Positions 54,401 through 63,862 are shown, numbered from the stretch's first letter. The stretch: 64,000 nucleotides of DNA from Nematostella vectensis (GCF_932526225.1 NC_064039.1:16982639-17046638), one strand, 5' to 3'. Notes: generated from the sequence alone by a model not told the origin. Made by a program: numbers and translations.

Positions 54401-57400
54401 CTAACACTATTCTAGTTCAATGTCCATCAGGCACAGTAGAATCTAACACTAGGCTAGTTCAGTGGCCATCAGGCACAGTAGAATCTAACACTAGGATAGT
54501 TCAATGTCCATCAGGCAGAGTAGAATCTAACACTAGGCTAGTTCAATGTCCATCGGTCACAGTAGAATCTAACACTAGGCTAGTTCAATGTCCATCGGTC
54601 ACAGTAGAATCTAACACTAGGCTAGTTCAATGTCCACCAGCCACAGTAGAATCTAACCCTAGGCTAGTTCAACATCAATCAGGCACAGTAGAATCTAACA
54701 CTAGGCTAGTTCATTGTCCATCAGGCACAGTAGAATCTAACACTAGGCTAGTTCATTGTCCATCAGGCACAGTAGAATCTAACACTAGGCTAGTTCAATG
54801 TCCACCAGCCACAGTAGAATCTAACACTAGGCTAGTTCAACATCAATCGGGCACAGTAGAATCTAACACTAGGCTAGTTCATTGTCCATCAGGCACAGTA
54901 GAATCTAACACTAGGCTAGTTCATTGTCCATCAGGCACAGTAGAATCTAACACTAGGCTAGTTCAATGTCCATCAGGCACAGTAGAATCTAACACTAGGC
55001 TAGTCCAATGTCCATCAGGCACAGTAGAATCTAACACTAGGCTAGTTCATTGTCCATCAGGCACAGTAGAATCTAACACTAGGCTAGTTCAATGTCCATC
55101 GGTCACAGTAGAATCTAACACTAGGCTAGTTCAATGTCCATCAGGCACAGTAGAATCTAACACTAGGCTAGTCCAATGTCCATCGGTCACAGTAGAATTT
55201 GACCCTAGGCTAATGGGCTAACGGGCAGAATCTAGCTGGATAGTGGGCTAACAGTCAGAATCTCGATAGGCTAGTGGGCTAATGGATAGAGTCTAGCTAG
55301 GCACGTGGGCTAACGGGCAGAATCTCACTAGGCTAGTGGGCTAATGGATAGTCTAGCTAGGCACGTGGGCTAACGGGCAGAATCTCGCTAGGTTAGTGGG
55401 CTAATGGGCAGAGTCTAGCTAGGCTAGTGGGCTAACAAGCAGACTCTCGCTAGGCTAGTGGGCTAATGGGCAGAATCTCGCTAGGCTAGTGGGCTAACAG
55501 GCAGAATCTCGCTAGGCTAGTGGGCTAATGGGCAGACTCTCGCTAGGCTAGTGGGCTAACGGGCAGAATCTCGCTAGGCTAGTGGGCTAATGGGCAGAGT
55601 CTAGCTAGGCTAGTGGGCTAATGGGCAGAGTCTAGCTAGGCTAGTGGGCTAACAAGCAGACTCTCGCTAGGCTAGTGGGCTAATGGGCAGAATCTCGCTA
55701 GGCAAGTGGGCTAACAGGCAGAATCTCGCTAGGCTAGTGGGCTAATGGGCAGACTCTCGCTAGGCTAGTGGGCTAACGGGCAGAATCTCGCTAGGCTAGT
55801 GGGCTAATGGGCAGAAACTTGCTAGGCTAGTGGGCTAACAGGCAGACTCTCGCTAGGCTAGTGGGCTAACAGGCAGACTCTCGCTAGGCTAGTGGGCTAG
55901 CGGGCAGAATCTCGCTAGGCTAGTGGGCTAATGGGCAGAGTCTAGCTAGGCTAGTGGGCTAATGGGCAGAGTCTAGCTAGGCTAGTTGGCTAACGGGCAG
56001 AATCTCGCTAGGCTAGTGGGCTAACGTGCAGAATCTCGCTAGGCTAGTGGGTTAATGGGCAGAGTCTAGCTAGGCTAGTGGGCTAATGGGCAGAGTCTAG
56101 CTAGGCTAGTGGGCTAATGGGCAGAGTCTAGCTAGGCTAGTGGGCTAATGGGCAGAATCTCGCTAGGCTAGTGGGCTAATGGGCAGACTCTCGCTAGGCT
56201 AGTGGGCTAACGGGCAGAATCTCGCTAGGCTAGTGGGCTAATGGGCAGAGTCTAGCTAGGCTAGTGGGCTAACGGGCAAAATCTCGCTAGGCTAGTGGGC
56301 TAACAGGCACTCTCGCTAGGCTAGTGGGCTAACGGGCAGAATCTCGCTAGGCTAGTGGGCTAATGGGCAGAGTCTAGCTAGGCTAGTGGGCTAATGGGCA
56401 GAGTCTAGCTAGGCTAGTGGGCTAATGGGCAGACTCTCGCTAGGCTAGTGGGCTAACGGGCAGAATCTCGCTAGGCTAGTGGGCTAATGGGCAGAGTCTA
56501 GCTAGGCTAGTGGGCTAACGGGCAAAATCTCGCTAGGCTAGTGGGCTAACAGGCACTCTCGCTAGGCTAGTGGGCTAACGGGCAGAATCTCGCTAGGCTA
56601 GTGGGCTAACGGGCAGAATCTTGCTAGGCTAGTGGGCTAACAGGCAGAATCTAGCTAGGCTAGTGGGCTAATGGGCAGAGTCTAGCTAGGCTAGTGGGCT
56701 AACGGGCAAAATCTCGCTAGGCTAGTGGGCTAACAGGCACTCTCGCTAGGCTAGTGGGCTAACGGGCAGAATCTCGCTAGGCTAGTGGGCTAACGGGCAG
56801 AATCTTGCTAGGCTAGTGGGCTAACAGGCAGAATCTAGCTAGGCTAGTGGGCTAACGGGCAGAATCTCGCTAGGCTAGTGGGCAGAGCTAGCTAGGCTAG
56901 TGGGCTAACGGGCAGAATCCCGCTAGGCTTGTGGGCTAATGGGCAGAGTCTAGCTAGGCTAGTTTGGGCTAGTTCCATGAGATGGCCTCTTACCCTTGAG
57001 AGCCGCACTCTTGGTCCCTGACACAGCGGTCTTCATGGCTTGAATCTTCTGCATTGTTATGCGCATTGCTTGTGTTACCTGAGCATGATGGGAACTATCA
57101 CTGACGTCACAAATCATCTCCTCGACGGTAAGACCAAGACTGGAGAGTGCTGGTATAAAAAAGGGGACATCAAACAGCTTGATGAAGGCGATACGGCAGA
57201 ACTATGCTAATTAAAAATATTGGAAACTAAAATTAAATAGGAAAATATACTATTATCCATGCATTATTTTATACGCTTGTATAATACCATGAAATTTTTA
57301 TTTTGATGGATTTGATTTCACAGTAGATTTAGTTTGCTAGCAAAAGGTAACCAGGGTCTTTGACTATACAGACACAAAATCTGATTCATTGTATCACCTT

Positions 57401-60400
57401 GATCTATGTCTAAACATAGTCTTTCCAGTTGATCCTGTTGATTTGGATCAGAAGTTTTCGCAATCTCACGCTTGCAGACCTGGGAAATACGCTCTACTCG
57501 GCCGTGTAAGCCGTGGGAGACCTGGGCCAGCTTTGCTGCATTGCCCTCAGCAAGTGCCTCGTGACACCGGGCCACGTCTCGCTGAACGTGCAACTCTACG
57601 AGGAGAAGATAATACGATAAAACATCAAAAGAAATACGATAAAAACATTGCATGTCGTGTCGATGTTATGAAAATGTAAAAACAGCCTCAGACGGCTGGC
57701 AATGCTTGGTAATTTTAAAAGCCCCGTGAAAACGACTGTTCCGAATATATACGAGTGTACAAACAGCCCAAAACTGCCTGTAACGTTTGGTTAATACTTT
57801 CGCTTGACTCATTAAGATAAAAGTCAATGCAAATGAGGATTCAGCGAACATGGATGTCTCTCATGAGATACTGAAGTGAAGTCTGAGACAAACGTTTGAT
57901 CTTAAGCACACTTGTCCCTGCACCACCCAGCAGCAAACATGGTGTACAAAAGGTTGTTGGTGTTTACGAGGAATTAAGTAATGGAGGACTATGCTGTATG
58001 TATGTGCACTATCTATGCAGGTACTGCAAAGTAGTGAGACAACCTTTATTTGTCGCGTGGTTAACCTGTGCACGCAATGCTGGTGGATATTGGCGTTGTT
58101 TGGAGCACAATGAGTGAAACACGCCTCATTTTACACGCTTGCGTAGGCACAGTGAGTGAAACACGCATCATGTTACACGCTTTGCGTAGGCCCAATAAGC
58201 GAAACAAGCCTCATTTTACATGCTTTGCGTACACAAAACGAGTTAAACACGCGTCATGTTACACGCTTTACGCAGACACAATAAGTGAAACACGCCTCAT
58301 GTTACACGCTTTGCCTAGGCACAAATTTCGTTTGGATAATCGTGACGCTATTTCCGATGTCTAAAAAACAAAGTGTTTTTGACGAGGATTTCACAACAAA
58401 CAATCACCTACATACCCGAGATGTCGATAAAATCTTGTATGTTAGTGACGTCATCTACGGCATCAGTAAGAGTGACCAGTTTCTCGGCCCAGTCCCTCCG
58501 CAAGACGCATAATCTATCAACCGTGCCTATATCCCGCGGGTCCCTGCGAACTGATCCGGCTGCTGCCACCAGCTGGGGGATTAGCTTTTCCAGTTCAGAG
58601 CAAGTGCACGTGATTATGTGAACCTCTATACAGGAAAATTGAACACAACACATAAAAGGTTGTCTTTCGAAGCCAACATAGCGTTAACATGATATAGAAA
58701 TTGCCTTGTTTTCTCATTAACTGCTTGGCTTGCAATTTTCAGTAACAACATTTTATCATTTGACGAATCACTAATTGCATAAAAAGGTTTCTCTTTACAA
58801 TATTGTCCATCGAAACGTGCTTAACAGCATTCTTGCAGTCCTAGAAATCCTATTGGGGGAACATCCCAAAATTTACGAATAAACATCTTCTGTTTCAGCC
58901 ATTTTGGGTTATACTATTACTAAGGAGTGCCAGTTCATTTGTTCTTTAATATATATTAATGAGTGTGGTGAGAGGCAAGGCCATTGGCTTAAAATGTTCG
59001 TATCCTAGAAGACGAGGGATTTACAGCCCCCAATATAAAAGTCAAGTGTTCAAACCTTTGAAAAAATCTGGCTTGCCCCTGGATTGAACCCGGGACCTCT
59101 GCCCTGAGATACAAAGGCCGTACCACCGAGCTATGGCTCCCCAGATCTTTCTCCCATGTCGACTTACTAGGCGGATTGCTTGAGATAGACGCAGCATGGC
59201 GTGACACTTGGATGAGCTTGTTGGCATGACTCACAAACATGTCAGCTTTGTGCTTGGTCTCTATGGTGGCTTCCTGCTGTCCAATTGCACCTATACCCTA
59301 CAACAAAAAGGCAAGTATAACTTTATAGAGGACTGAATTAACTTATAAGGCTGTAACCCCTAGAGATTCTTTTTAAAATTGAAGCCATGGAGAAGCTCAT
59401 TAATAGACATGAACGGCTGAATAAAATGTTTGTCTCTAGATATTGAGATGTTCCGCTATTTTTGCATTCAAACCACAGAAGTTCTGTGCAGGTGGTTTAA
59501 TTTCCTGTCTAAAAAAGGCATAAGCTGCTCCAATGTCTTACCCTAGGGTGCTTGGTTGCCGTGGTCACAAGATTATGAATAGGAAGTTCTGCACAAGTGA
59601 ACACACTACTAATTTGGTCCACAATAGCCAAAGTCACGTTATGATCCAGTCTCTTTAGCTCGCTGGTTAATCTGTTCACAGTCGTATCAAGGTTACGTCT
59701 AAAGCAAATAACAAAACGATTAAGAGACAACAATATGTGCACCATGTTGTACCAACTGCACTCTGTAAACATGAGGAACTTTGTAATACCCAACGCACTT
59801 TGTAAAATTTAAGATTACATTTTGCGTTGAAAGTTATTACATTTTGCGTTAGTTATTACATTTTGCGGCGTAAAAACCAGCTCCGTTAACAACCAGTTTA
59901 TCAGTTTTCAAGATGGTCCCTCACGAGAGCTTAGTGTACCTTATTACACTTTATTTTCGCGACGTCAAAATTTCGCGATTTTTAAATAGCGATATTCACT
60001 ACACTTTATTTTTGCGATTTCGCTATTTTGGGACAATAAAATCAAGAAAAATAAGTTGAATCCAAATGTGCTTTAATCATCAAAACTGTAACAAACTATA
60101 ACAAAACCGGGCGTGTTCTAAATTCAATTCCACAAAAATCTATACATACAGTTCAGAATTGTCCAACTCTACTCCTTACGGTACTATATGTACATTAGAG
60201 GGTTAAATAGACAAGGTGTTTCTATAAAGCTTATCAACACGACACATTATTTTAGCGTCACTTTATTGTCGCGAACTTTTAAAAATCGCGAAATTCGCGA
60301 AATTAAAGTGACGTGAAAATAAAGTGTTATAAGGTATGCAGAAAAGTCAGCTGTTTTAATAAGAAAAGACTGGGTATTTTCTGGTGGCGGTGGGTCAGGC

Positions 60401-63400
60401 GCATTCCTACGATTGACCGATGGGGTTACTTGTGCATTCCAACTCCTAGCTACATGCCTGATATGAAACTTGTGCCTTCCAACATCTAGCTACATGCCTG
60501 ATATGTTACTTGTGCCTTCCAACATCTAGCTACATGCCTGATATGTTACTTGTGCCTTCCAACTCCTAGCTACATGCTTGATATGTTACTTGTGCATTCC
60601 AACTTCTAGCTACATGCCTGATATGTTACTTGTGCATTCCAACTTCTAGCTACATGCCTGATATGTTACTTGTGCATTCCAACTTCTAGCTACATGCCTG
60701 ATATGTTACTTGTGCATTCCAACTTCTAGCTACATGCCTGATATGTTACTTGTGCATTCCAACTCCTAGCTACATACCTGATATGATACTTGTGCCTTCC
60801 AACATCTAGCTACATGCCTGATATGTTACTTGTGCCTTCCAACATCTAGCTACATGCCTGATATGTTACTTGTGCATTCCAACTCCTAGCTACATGCCTG
60901 ATATGATACTTGTGCCTTCCAACTTCTAGCTACATACCTGATATGTTACTTGTGCATTCCAACTCCTAGCTACATGCTTGATATGTTACTTGTGCATTCC
61001 AACTCCTAGCTACATGCCTGATATGTTACTTGTGCATTCCAACTTCTAGCTACATGCCTGATATGTTACTTGTGCATTCCAACTTCTAGCTACATGCCTG
61101 ATATGTTACTTGTGCATTCCAACTTCTAGCTACATGCCTGATATGATACTTGTGCCTTCCAACATCTAGCTACATGCCTGATATGTTACTTGTGCATTCC
61201 AACTCCTAGCTACATGCCTGATATGTTACTTGTGCCTTCCAACTCCTAGCTATATGCCTGATATGTTACTTGTGCATTCCAACTCCTAGCTACATGCCTG
61301 ATATGTTACTTGTGCATTCCAACTCCTAGCTATATGCCTGATATGTTACTTGTGCATTCCAACTCCTAGCTACATGCCTGATATGTTACTTGTGCATTCC
61401 AACTCCTAGCTATATGCCTGATATGTTACTTGTGCATTCAACTCCTAGCTACATGCCTGATATGTTACTTGTGCATTCCAACTCCTAGCTACATGCCTGA
61501 TATGTTACTTGTGCATTCCAACATCTAGCTACATGCCTGATATGTTACTTGTGCATTCCAACATCTAGCTACATGCCTGATATGTTACTTGTGCCTTCCA
61601 ACATCTAGCTACATGCCTGATATGTTACTTGTGCATTCCAACATCTAGCTACATGCCTGATATGTTACTTGTGCCTTCCAACATCTAGCTACATGCCTGA
61701 TATGTTACTTGTGCCTTCCAACATCTAGCTACATGCCTGATATGTTACTTGTGCATTCCAACATCTAGCTACATGCCTGATATGATACTTGTGCCTTCCA
61801 ACATCTAGCTACATGCCTGATATGTTACTTGTGCATTCCAACTCCTAGCTACATGCCTGATATGTTACTTGTGCATTCCAACTCCTAGCTACATGCCTGA
61901 TATGTTACATATCTTGTTAGTACTACAGTATGTATGTACACTTAAGTCTGTTTGTATTCACATTTTTATTTTCATTTTCATTTATGAACACACACTCTCC
62001 AAAATACTTGCAAAACTAACACTCACCTCTCTTTCAAGCCATTTGAATTGCTCATTATGGCTTTCTGTGACTCGCTAAGCTCGTTTCGGGTTTGTAGAAC
62101 CTTTTAAAAAGAAATTTACATATCTTTTTTAGTTCTTTAAAAAAGACACAGGGAACACATAAAACGCACAGCCAACCCAAACATTAGCATTATTAGACCC
62201 ATACCCAGCATGCTTCACCCACCAAAGACCGGAACACCAACCGTACAACACACTACCGTACAACACACCACCGTACTACACACCACCGTACTACACACCA
62301 CCGTACTACACACCACCGTACCAGAATGTGTGTAAAAGACCGGTGTGAACACCACCGTATCAGAATGTGTGTAAAAGACTGGAGTGAACACCACCGTATC
62401 AGAATGTGTGTAAAAGACCGGAGTGAACACCACCGTATCAGAATGAGTGTAAAAGACCGGAGTGAACACCACCGTATCAGAATGTGTGTAAAAGACCAGA
62501 GAGTGAACACCACCGTATCAGAATGTGTGTATTAGACCGGACTAAACACTGCCGTATCAGAATGTGTGTAAAAGACCGGAGTGAACACCACAGTACCAGA
62601 ATGTATGTATTAGGCCAGAGTGAACACCACCATATCAGAATGTGTGTAAAAGACCCGAGTGAAGACCACCGTACCAGAATGTGTGTAAAAGACCGGAGTT
62701 TAAAACTCAAATTAGGGGGGGAGGTATTTGTTTTCAGTCTGTTTTTTTGTGAATCAATGGGTTAAGATTGGATATTTGTCACAGCCGCACAAACAGTATC
62801 AATTCCATATTAATACATATCCAAACAAGGCTACTTTACACTACATATCTTTATAAAAGTATGTACCTTGGAACATTATGTAATTGTTCAACTACAATTT
62901 AATTTTCTCTTTATTATTGGTTAACAATAGGAAAAGCTAAATACTGGAATAATAAAAGGTAATTTAATAATAATTATAATAAACAATAATTGAATAATGT
63001 GTGGGTGGTAGGTAGTTGTCTCTTACTAGTTGGCTAGCCGTGACAATCTTCTCACGCTTAGCCCCTTCCACAGTGTTTGCAATAGCCATACTGCTACGGA
63101 TAATGGCATCCAGGTAACAATCTAGCTGGTTAGTAGAGTCTGACCAGGCATGAGGCTGCCGTAGCTCATGATGTGCCTGGAAGCAATCAGGTAACAAATA
63201 AAAGTAGTTTGAAAAAATCCCATTTCTGATGAATATTTACACTAGATGGTATCCACTTGTCAGTACGACACATCAAAATACTGTACATATTACTGTACCA
63301 ATAAATTGAATTTGTGACTTTTTAATTTAGATTATAGAGTATGAAATATTCATCAATCTTTAGTGTTTATAAAAAGCATTTTTTTCCCATTTGTTTTCCT

Positions 63401-63862
63401 GACAGGCACCTCAATTCAGACTTTGGCTTGTAAAGAGCTGAATAAAGAATTTATTGTTTGATTGAATCCATCGATTGAATCACAGAGTGAGCACATCAGG
63501 ACAGCTGTTTTGCATGAGAGGAAAACTTTACCTTTTTCAGAGTGTCAGCCAAACAGCCTGAATGCTGATTTATCTCTTCAGTTGCTTCAACTGCTCTAAT
63601 GATTTCTGTACATGCCAACTTTATCTGTCCCACCACATAATCTCGACTTGCCTGGCAAACAAAGGAAATGATTAACAAGTCAGCTTAGTACTCATCCCTC
63701 TTTGCTACATCCATGTCATAATAATTAGAGTTATACCTTGGCTTGGTGGTTGGCTGGTTGCCGGAGGTAAACCTGCATTGTTGATGATAGCAGACCAACT
63801 GACTTCTTTAGGATTGCCATAGCAGACAAGATCCTGTCTCTTTGCCAAGTATTGCTAAGCTC
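35122..63862 (-). CDS. Large vinculin/alpha-catenin family protein, 27 exons, 5' end outside the window
   Basis: Twenty-seven exons join in phase to 1535 codons plus a stop. Members of this family link cadherin or integrin adhesion sites to actin. The first exons resemble alpha-catenin (AILKKSVGLL...YLRQPA..QAKASRDYVV; EKIVTASQL; SHANKLIQVSRHAASISSN). The central body repeats a helical unit ending in W-x-x-K-...-DD (W near 298, 664, 797, 920 and 1041). The last exons match the vinculin tail (IPTMSTQLKIISSVKA; LVRNAENLMQAVVKTLKAAE). Human alpha-catenin is about 900 and vinculin about 1070 residues, so this protein is much longer even without its N-terminus. Linkers at about 440-600 and 1065-1335 are Ser/Pro/Arg-rich. 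The exon at 41861-41790 is the least certain. It could be a divergent vinculin, an alpha-catulin-like protein or a lineage-specific member; I give no symbol. Confidence 0.88.
35506..36227. mobile_element. 722-bp element with about 55-bp inverted ends
   Basis: Ends CAATCTCG(t/c)(t/c)CCC...CCCACGTACCTTT(g/a)TGCCAGCG are inverted at 35506 and 36227, with an inner ctctgggataat match. Inside is a 71-codon plus frame at 35688-35903 starting MAEKTSTKPANTLKTKVDRC, which I do not recognise; it may be a host-derived or transposon fragment. It lies in the last intron of the vinculin-family gene. Confidence 0.75.
36604..37010. repeat. Diverged part of the 29-bp array, broken by a LINE/SINE-type tail
   Basis: About six units of cgatatatctgtgggtgtgg plus tccccttag occupy 36604-36776 and one more 36960-36990. 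Between them (about 36780-36955) sits a sequence ending tagcgctttataaataaata ttattaat, the style of a non-LTR element 3' tail. The insertion is therefore younger than the array. Confidence 0.7.
37065..37750 (-). repeat. 29-bp minisatellite, about 23 copies, containing the exon 25 donor
   Basis: On the gene strand the unit is ccacacccacagacttatcg/gtaaggaga. Exon 25 ends CCACACCCACCGACTTATCG/gtaagg at 37733. Thus 20 nt of coding sequence plus the 5' splice site are repeated with one base changed. Confidence 0.93.
37733..39502 (-). CDS. Vinculin-family exons 23-25: tail domain
   Basis: Exon 23 (39502-39368) LAAHILQDEAEQWDEENNSI...ARLARQRGRLQ aligns with the start of the vinculin tail and the alpha-catenin C-domain (QLHDEARKW; KWDDSGNDII). 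Exon 24 (38134-38034) is NKMGMINTSKAIAENGKV...HVLANQCVDE. Exon 25 (37835-37733) is SRNDLLYYAEYIPTMSTQLK IISSVKA. Phases are 0-0, 0-2, 2-0. Both outer borders of this block are embedded in minisatellites. Confidence 0.9.
38428..39105. repeat. 24-bp minisatellite, about 28 copies
   Basis: Unit cggtccttacttccgtcaat aaac. It lies wholly within the intron between exons 23 and 24. The minus strand carries gacggaa/gtaaggacc, donor-like, in each unit, but no exon ends there. Both strands are open over 200 codons because the unit is a multiple of three. Confidence 0.95.
39481..41490 (-). repeat. 40-bp minisatellite, about 50 copies, containing the exon 23 acceptor
   Basis: On the gene strand the unit is gtgtgttcttattgatag/CT TGCGGCCCATATATTACCAA. 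The most 3' copy is the real acceptor of exon 23 (ends 39502), and about 19 nt of exon are in every unit. Variation is almost only C/A in ggccgc and A/G in taatat, so the array is young. Confidence 0.96.
41790..43725 (-). CDS. Vinculin-family exons 20-22: Ser/Arg-rich linker before the tail
   Basis: Exon 20 (43725-43286) holds three variants of SPSPSRDPVPTRFTK-type repeats and ends SSRVSLDDMVLERK. Exon 21 (42723-42421) is LERSVSDSEALPDS..., rich in S/R/K/D. Exon 22 is called 41861-41790 (IHARPSYKMILAISVANSKA PQTL) because phase 0 at both ends requires acceptor cacggcag. A longer form to 41956 has a better tract but the wrong phase. The position between repeats and tail corresponds to the vinculin proline-rich hinge; no FPPPP motif is seen. 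Confidence 0.7.
42064..42310. repeat. 28-bp minisatellite, about 9 copies
   Basis: Unit caatccaagcatatgccgtt tcatctta, in the intron between exons 21 and 22. It has no splice-site match at an exon edge. Confidence 0.93.
42810..43290 (-). repeat. 72-bp minisatellite, about 6.5 copies, containing the exon 20 donor
   Basis: On the gene strand each unit contains cgaaag/gtgagcctg(t/c)gatg, continuing atttgtcccattttacc. Exon 20 ends CGAAAGAAAG/gtgagc at 43286. The unit is 24 codons and fully open in one minus frame (SKGEPV...), but the exon's own frame stops within eight nt of the donor. Confidence 0.92.
43770..47165 (-). repeat. 42-bp minisatellite, about 81 copies, 3.4 kb
   Basis: Unit cgaccaccattacgactact, aggatgagctaagctcttca, ta. 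It fills the intron between exons 19 and 20, stopping about 45 nt above the exon 20 acceptor. One minus frame is open for 1152 codons as RMKSLAHRSSRNGG-type repeats because 42 is a multiple of three and the unit lacks a stop in that frame. Exon 19's own frame stops right after its donor, so it does not extend the protein. Confidence 0.95.
47486..49739 (-). CDS. Vinculin-family exons 16-19: last three W-repeats
   Basis: Exon 16 (49739-49492) EAFRRKWAFKVKKLILAVDD; exon 17 (49069-48874) ends SLSQREWATK; exon 18 (48609-48309) opens VHLLTALVDDLTADVSAPVD and ends DRLTPQVVAAARALL; exon 19 (47608-47486) VKPDQSTVEHFQMIRRQWAS K. The junction 18/19 (LTPQVVAAARALLVKP...EHF) closely matches the last helical repeat of the vinculin head. 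All phases agree (0-2, 2-0, 0-1, 1-1). Confidence 0.88.
47850..48060 (+). pseudogene. 3' end of a dead non-LTR retrotransposon
   Basis: A plus frame reads RAAPKPWNDGMIF, then VNFKSGVKTHIFKVSFD and TAA. This is the usual end of LINE reverse transcriptase proteins (APKLWNSLP...FKSxLKTxLF). Sequence down to about 48230 has gcgccacaggcg and gcgctatataaat blocks, typical of its 3' UTR. Antisense in the intron between exons 18 and 19. Confidence 0.72.
48155..48310 (-). repeat. About 75-bp direct duplication spanning the exon 18 donor
   Basis: gcgccacaggcggtgtgt(g/a)cg, then gcgctatataaatctgttaa, ending ggtccagt(a/g)gtactgacct occurs twice. On the gene strand both copies carry ctat(c/t)ag/gtcagtac; the upper one is the used donor at 48309. 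Confidence 0.85.
49059..49436 (-). repeat. About 56-bp minisatellite, about 7 copies, containing the exon 17 acceptor
   Basis: On the gene strand each unit has ggtgacctttgtgacctgtc followed by tccccag/gtgtcgtg. The lowest copy is the real acceptor of exon 17 (49069). Every unit therefore repeats the pyrimidine tract, the AG and the first exon bases. Confidence 0.92.
50302..51712 (-). CDS. Vinculin-family exons 13-15: second W-repeat
   Basis: Exon 13 (51712-51481) ends SGVHVTRLIRATKTGDRRQV EARVTKMATRV, parallel to exon 8. Exon 14 (50892-50643) is QARVTSSELRKLMPMIIQAA RDV...GREWACKLHILESFVDDL, parallel to exon 7. Exon 15 (50514-50302) is ISNIKDHITRLRQLAVSAKT A. The exon 13 acceptor is taken at tttcccag because the upstream gtagcag gives a frame with an immediate stop. 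Confidence 0.85.
51000..51345. repeat. 38-bp minisatellite, about 9 copies
   Basis: Unit ctcgtgcaatcagcatcatc ttggattgctaacaaaac, in the intron between exons 13 and 14. On the gene strand it has ttttgttag, weakly acceptor-like, but it lies over 100 nt from the real acceptor. Confidence 0.93.
51957..52948 (-). CDS. Vinculin-family exons 10-12: first Ser-rich linker
   Basis: Exon 10 (52948-52880) SEDLTQPSPSQHMKVSWEQF; exon 11 (52789-52674) GSDKLSSDGNEGLVTSGVDT SSPFDRL; exon 12 (52080-51957) NPSTAEQPRYLQQLERKHVS STWESLHSKGDG. Splice sites are canonical and phases chain 1-1, 1-0, 0-1. Low complexity and no family match: probably a flexible linker between two head-like halves. Confidence 0.75.
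53133..55205. repeat. 42-bp minisatellite, about 49 copies
   Basis: Unit gctagttcaatgtccatcag, gcacagtagaatctaacact, ag. In the intron between exons 9 and 10. The plus frame is open for about 370 codons as a by-product. It passes directly into the next array and shares the ctaggctagt motif with it. Confidence 0.95.
55205..56970. repeat. 30/31-bp minisatellite, about 57 copies
   Basis: Unit gctaggctagtgggctaatg ggcagaatctc with agtctag variants. It ends about 24 nt after the exon 9 donor (56994). Related at ctaggctagt to the adjoining 42-bp array, so one may have evolved from the other. Confidence 0.95.
56994..57595 (-). CDS. Vinculin-family exons 8-9
   Basis: Exon 8 (57595-57398) ELHVQRDVARCHEALAEGNA... 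VERISQVCKREIAKTSDP corresponds to the alpha-catenin stretch after its DD motif (ILEDVNKCVIALQEGD). Exon 9 (57149-56994) ALSSLGLTVEEMICDVSDSS... MRITMQKIQAMKTAVSG closes the first head unit. Phase 1 at all borders. Confidence 0.87.
58112..58330. repeat. About 43-bp tandem repeat, 5 imperfect copies
   Basis: Unit gaaacacgcctcattttaca cgctttgcgtaggcacaat(g/a)agt, diverged, in the intron between exons 7 and 8. Confidence 0.8.
58416..59698 (-). CDS. Vinculin-family exons 5-7: alpha-catenin-like head, first W-repeat
   Basis: Exon 5 (59698-59542) RNLDTTVNRLTSELKRLDHN... AELPIHNLVTTATKHPR; exon 6 (59297-59168) ADMFVSHANKLIQVSRHAAS ISSNPP; exon 7 (58625-58416) CSELEKLIPQLVAAAGSVRR...RRDWAEKLVTLTDAVDDVTN. 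Order and motifs (HANKLVEVANLACSISNN; DQWEKQVRVLTEAVDDITS in alpha-catenin) agree exon by exon. Exon 6 donor is CCTA/gtaagt. Confidence 0.9.
58985..59150 (-). mobile_element. tRNA-derived SINE
   Basis: On the minus strand a tRNA-like head (GGGGAGCCATAGCTCGGTGG from 59142) has an A box TAGCTCGGTGGTA and a perfect-looking B box GGGTTCAATCC, followed by a non-tRNA tail. The clover-leaf is not closed by a proper acceptor stem, so it is a SINE rather than a tRNA gene. It starts about 20 nt below the exon 6 donor. Confidence 0.7.
59937..60336. mobile_element. 400-bp MITE with TA ends and TTTCGCG-rich inverted repeats
   Basis: TACCTTATTACACTTTATTT at 59937 is the inverse of the right end (aataaagtgttataaggta at 60336); the match runs through the TTTCGCGATTTTTAAA blocks for about 60 bp. 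TA at both ends suggests a Tc1/mariner-type origin. Located in the intron between exons 4 and 5. Confidence 0.75.
60440..61905. repeat. 40-bp minisatellite, about 36 copies
   Basis: Unit ttgtgcattccaactcctag ctacatgcctgatatgttac with cctt/catt and atct/tcct variants, in the intron between exons 4 and 5. It does not touch an exon edge. Confidence 0.95.
62027..63862 (-). CDS. Vinculin-family exons 1-4 in window: alpha-catenin-like head
   Basis: Exon 1 (63862-63737) ELSNTWQRDRILSAMAILKK SVGLLSSTMQVYLRQPANHQ; exon 2 (63651-63532) ASRDYVVGQIKLACTEIIRA; exon 3 (63176-63027) LDAIIRSSMAIANTVEGAKR EKIVTASQL; exon 4 (62100-62027) VLQTRNELSESQKAIMSNS. Alpha-catenin has ALKKNATMLY...FLRHPD...ANRDYVFKQV and RRERIVAECNAVRQAL in this order. 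Exon 1 enters in phase 0, so at least one coding exon lies to the right of the window. Confidence 0.9.
62243..62700. repeat. 15-bp and 39-bp compound minisatellite
   Basis: First about five units of acaccaccgtactac (62243-62318), then about ten units of caccaccgtatcagaatgtg tgtaaaagaccggagtgaa. The short unit is the start of the long one, so one grew from the other. In the intron between exons 3 and 4. Confidence 0.9.

Noticed and set aside
59073-59142. Functional tRNA gene
   Set aside because: A and B boxes are present but the acceptor stem does not pair and a SINE tail follows.
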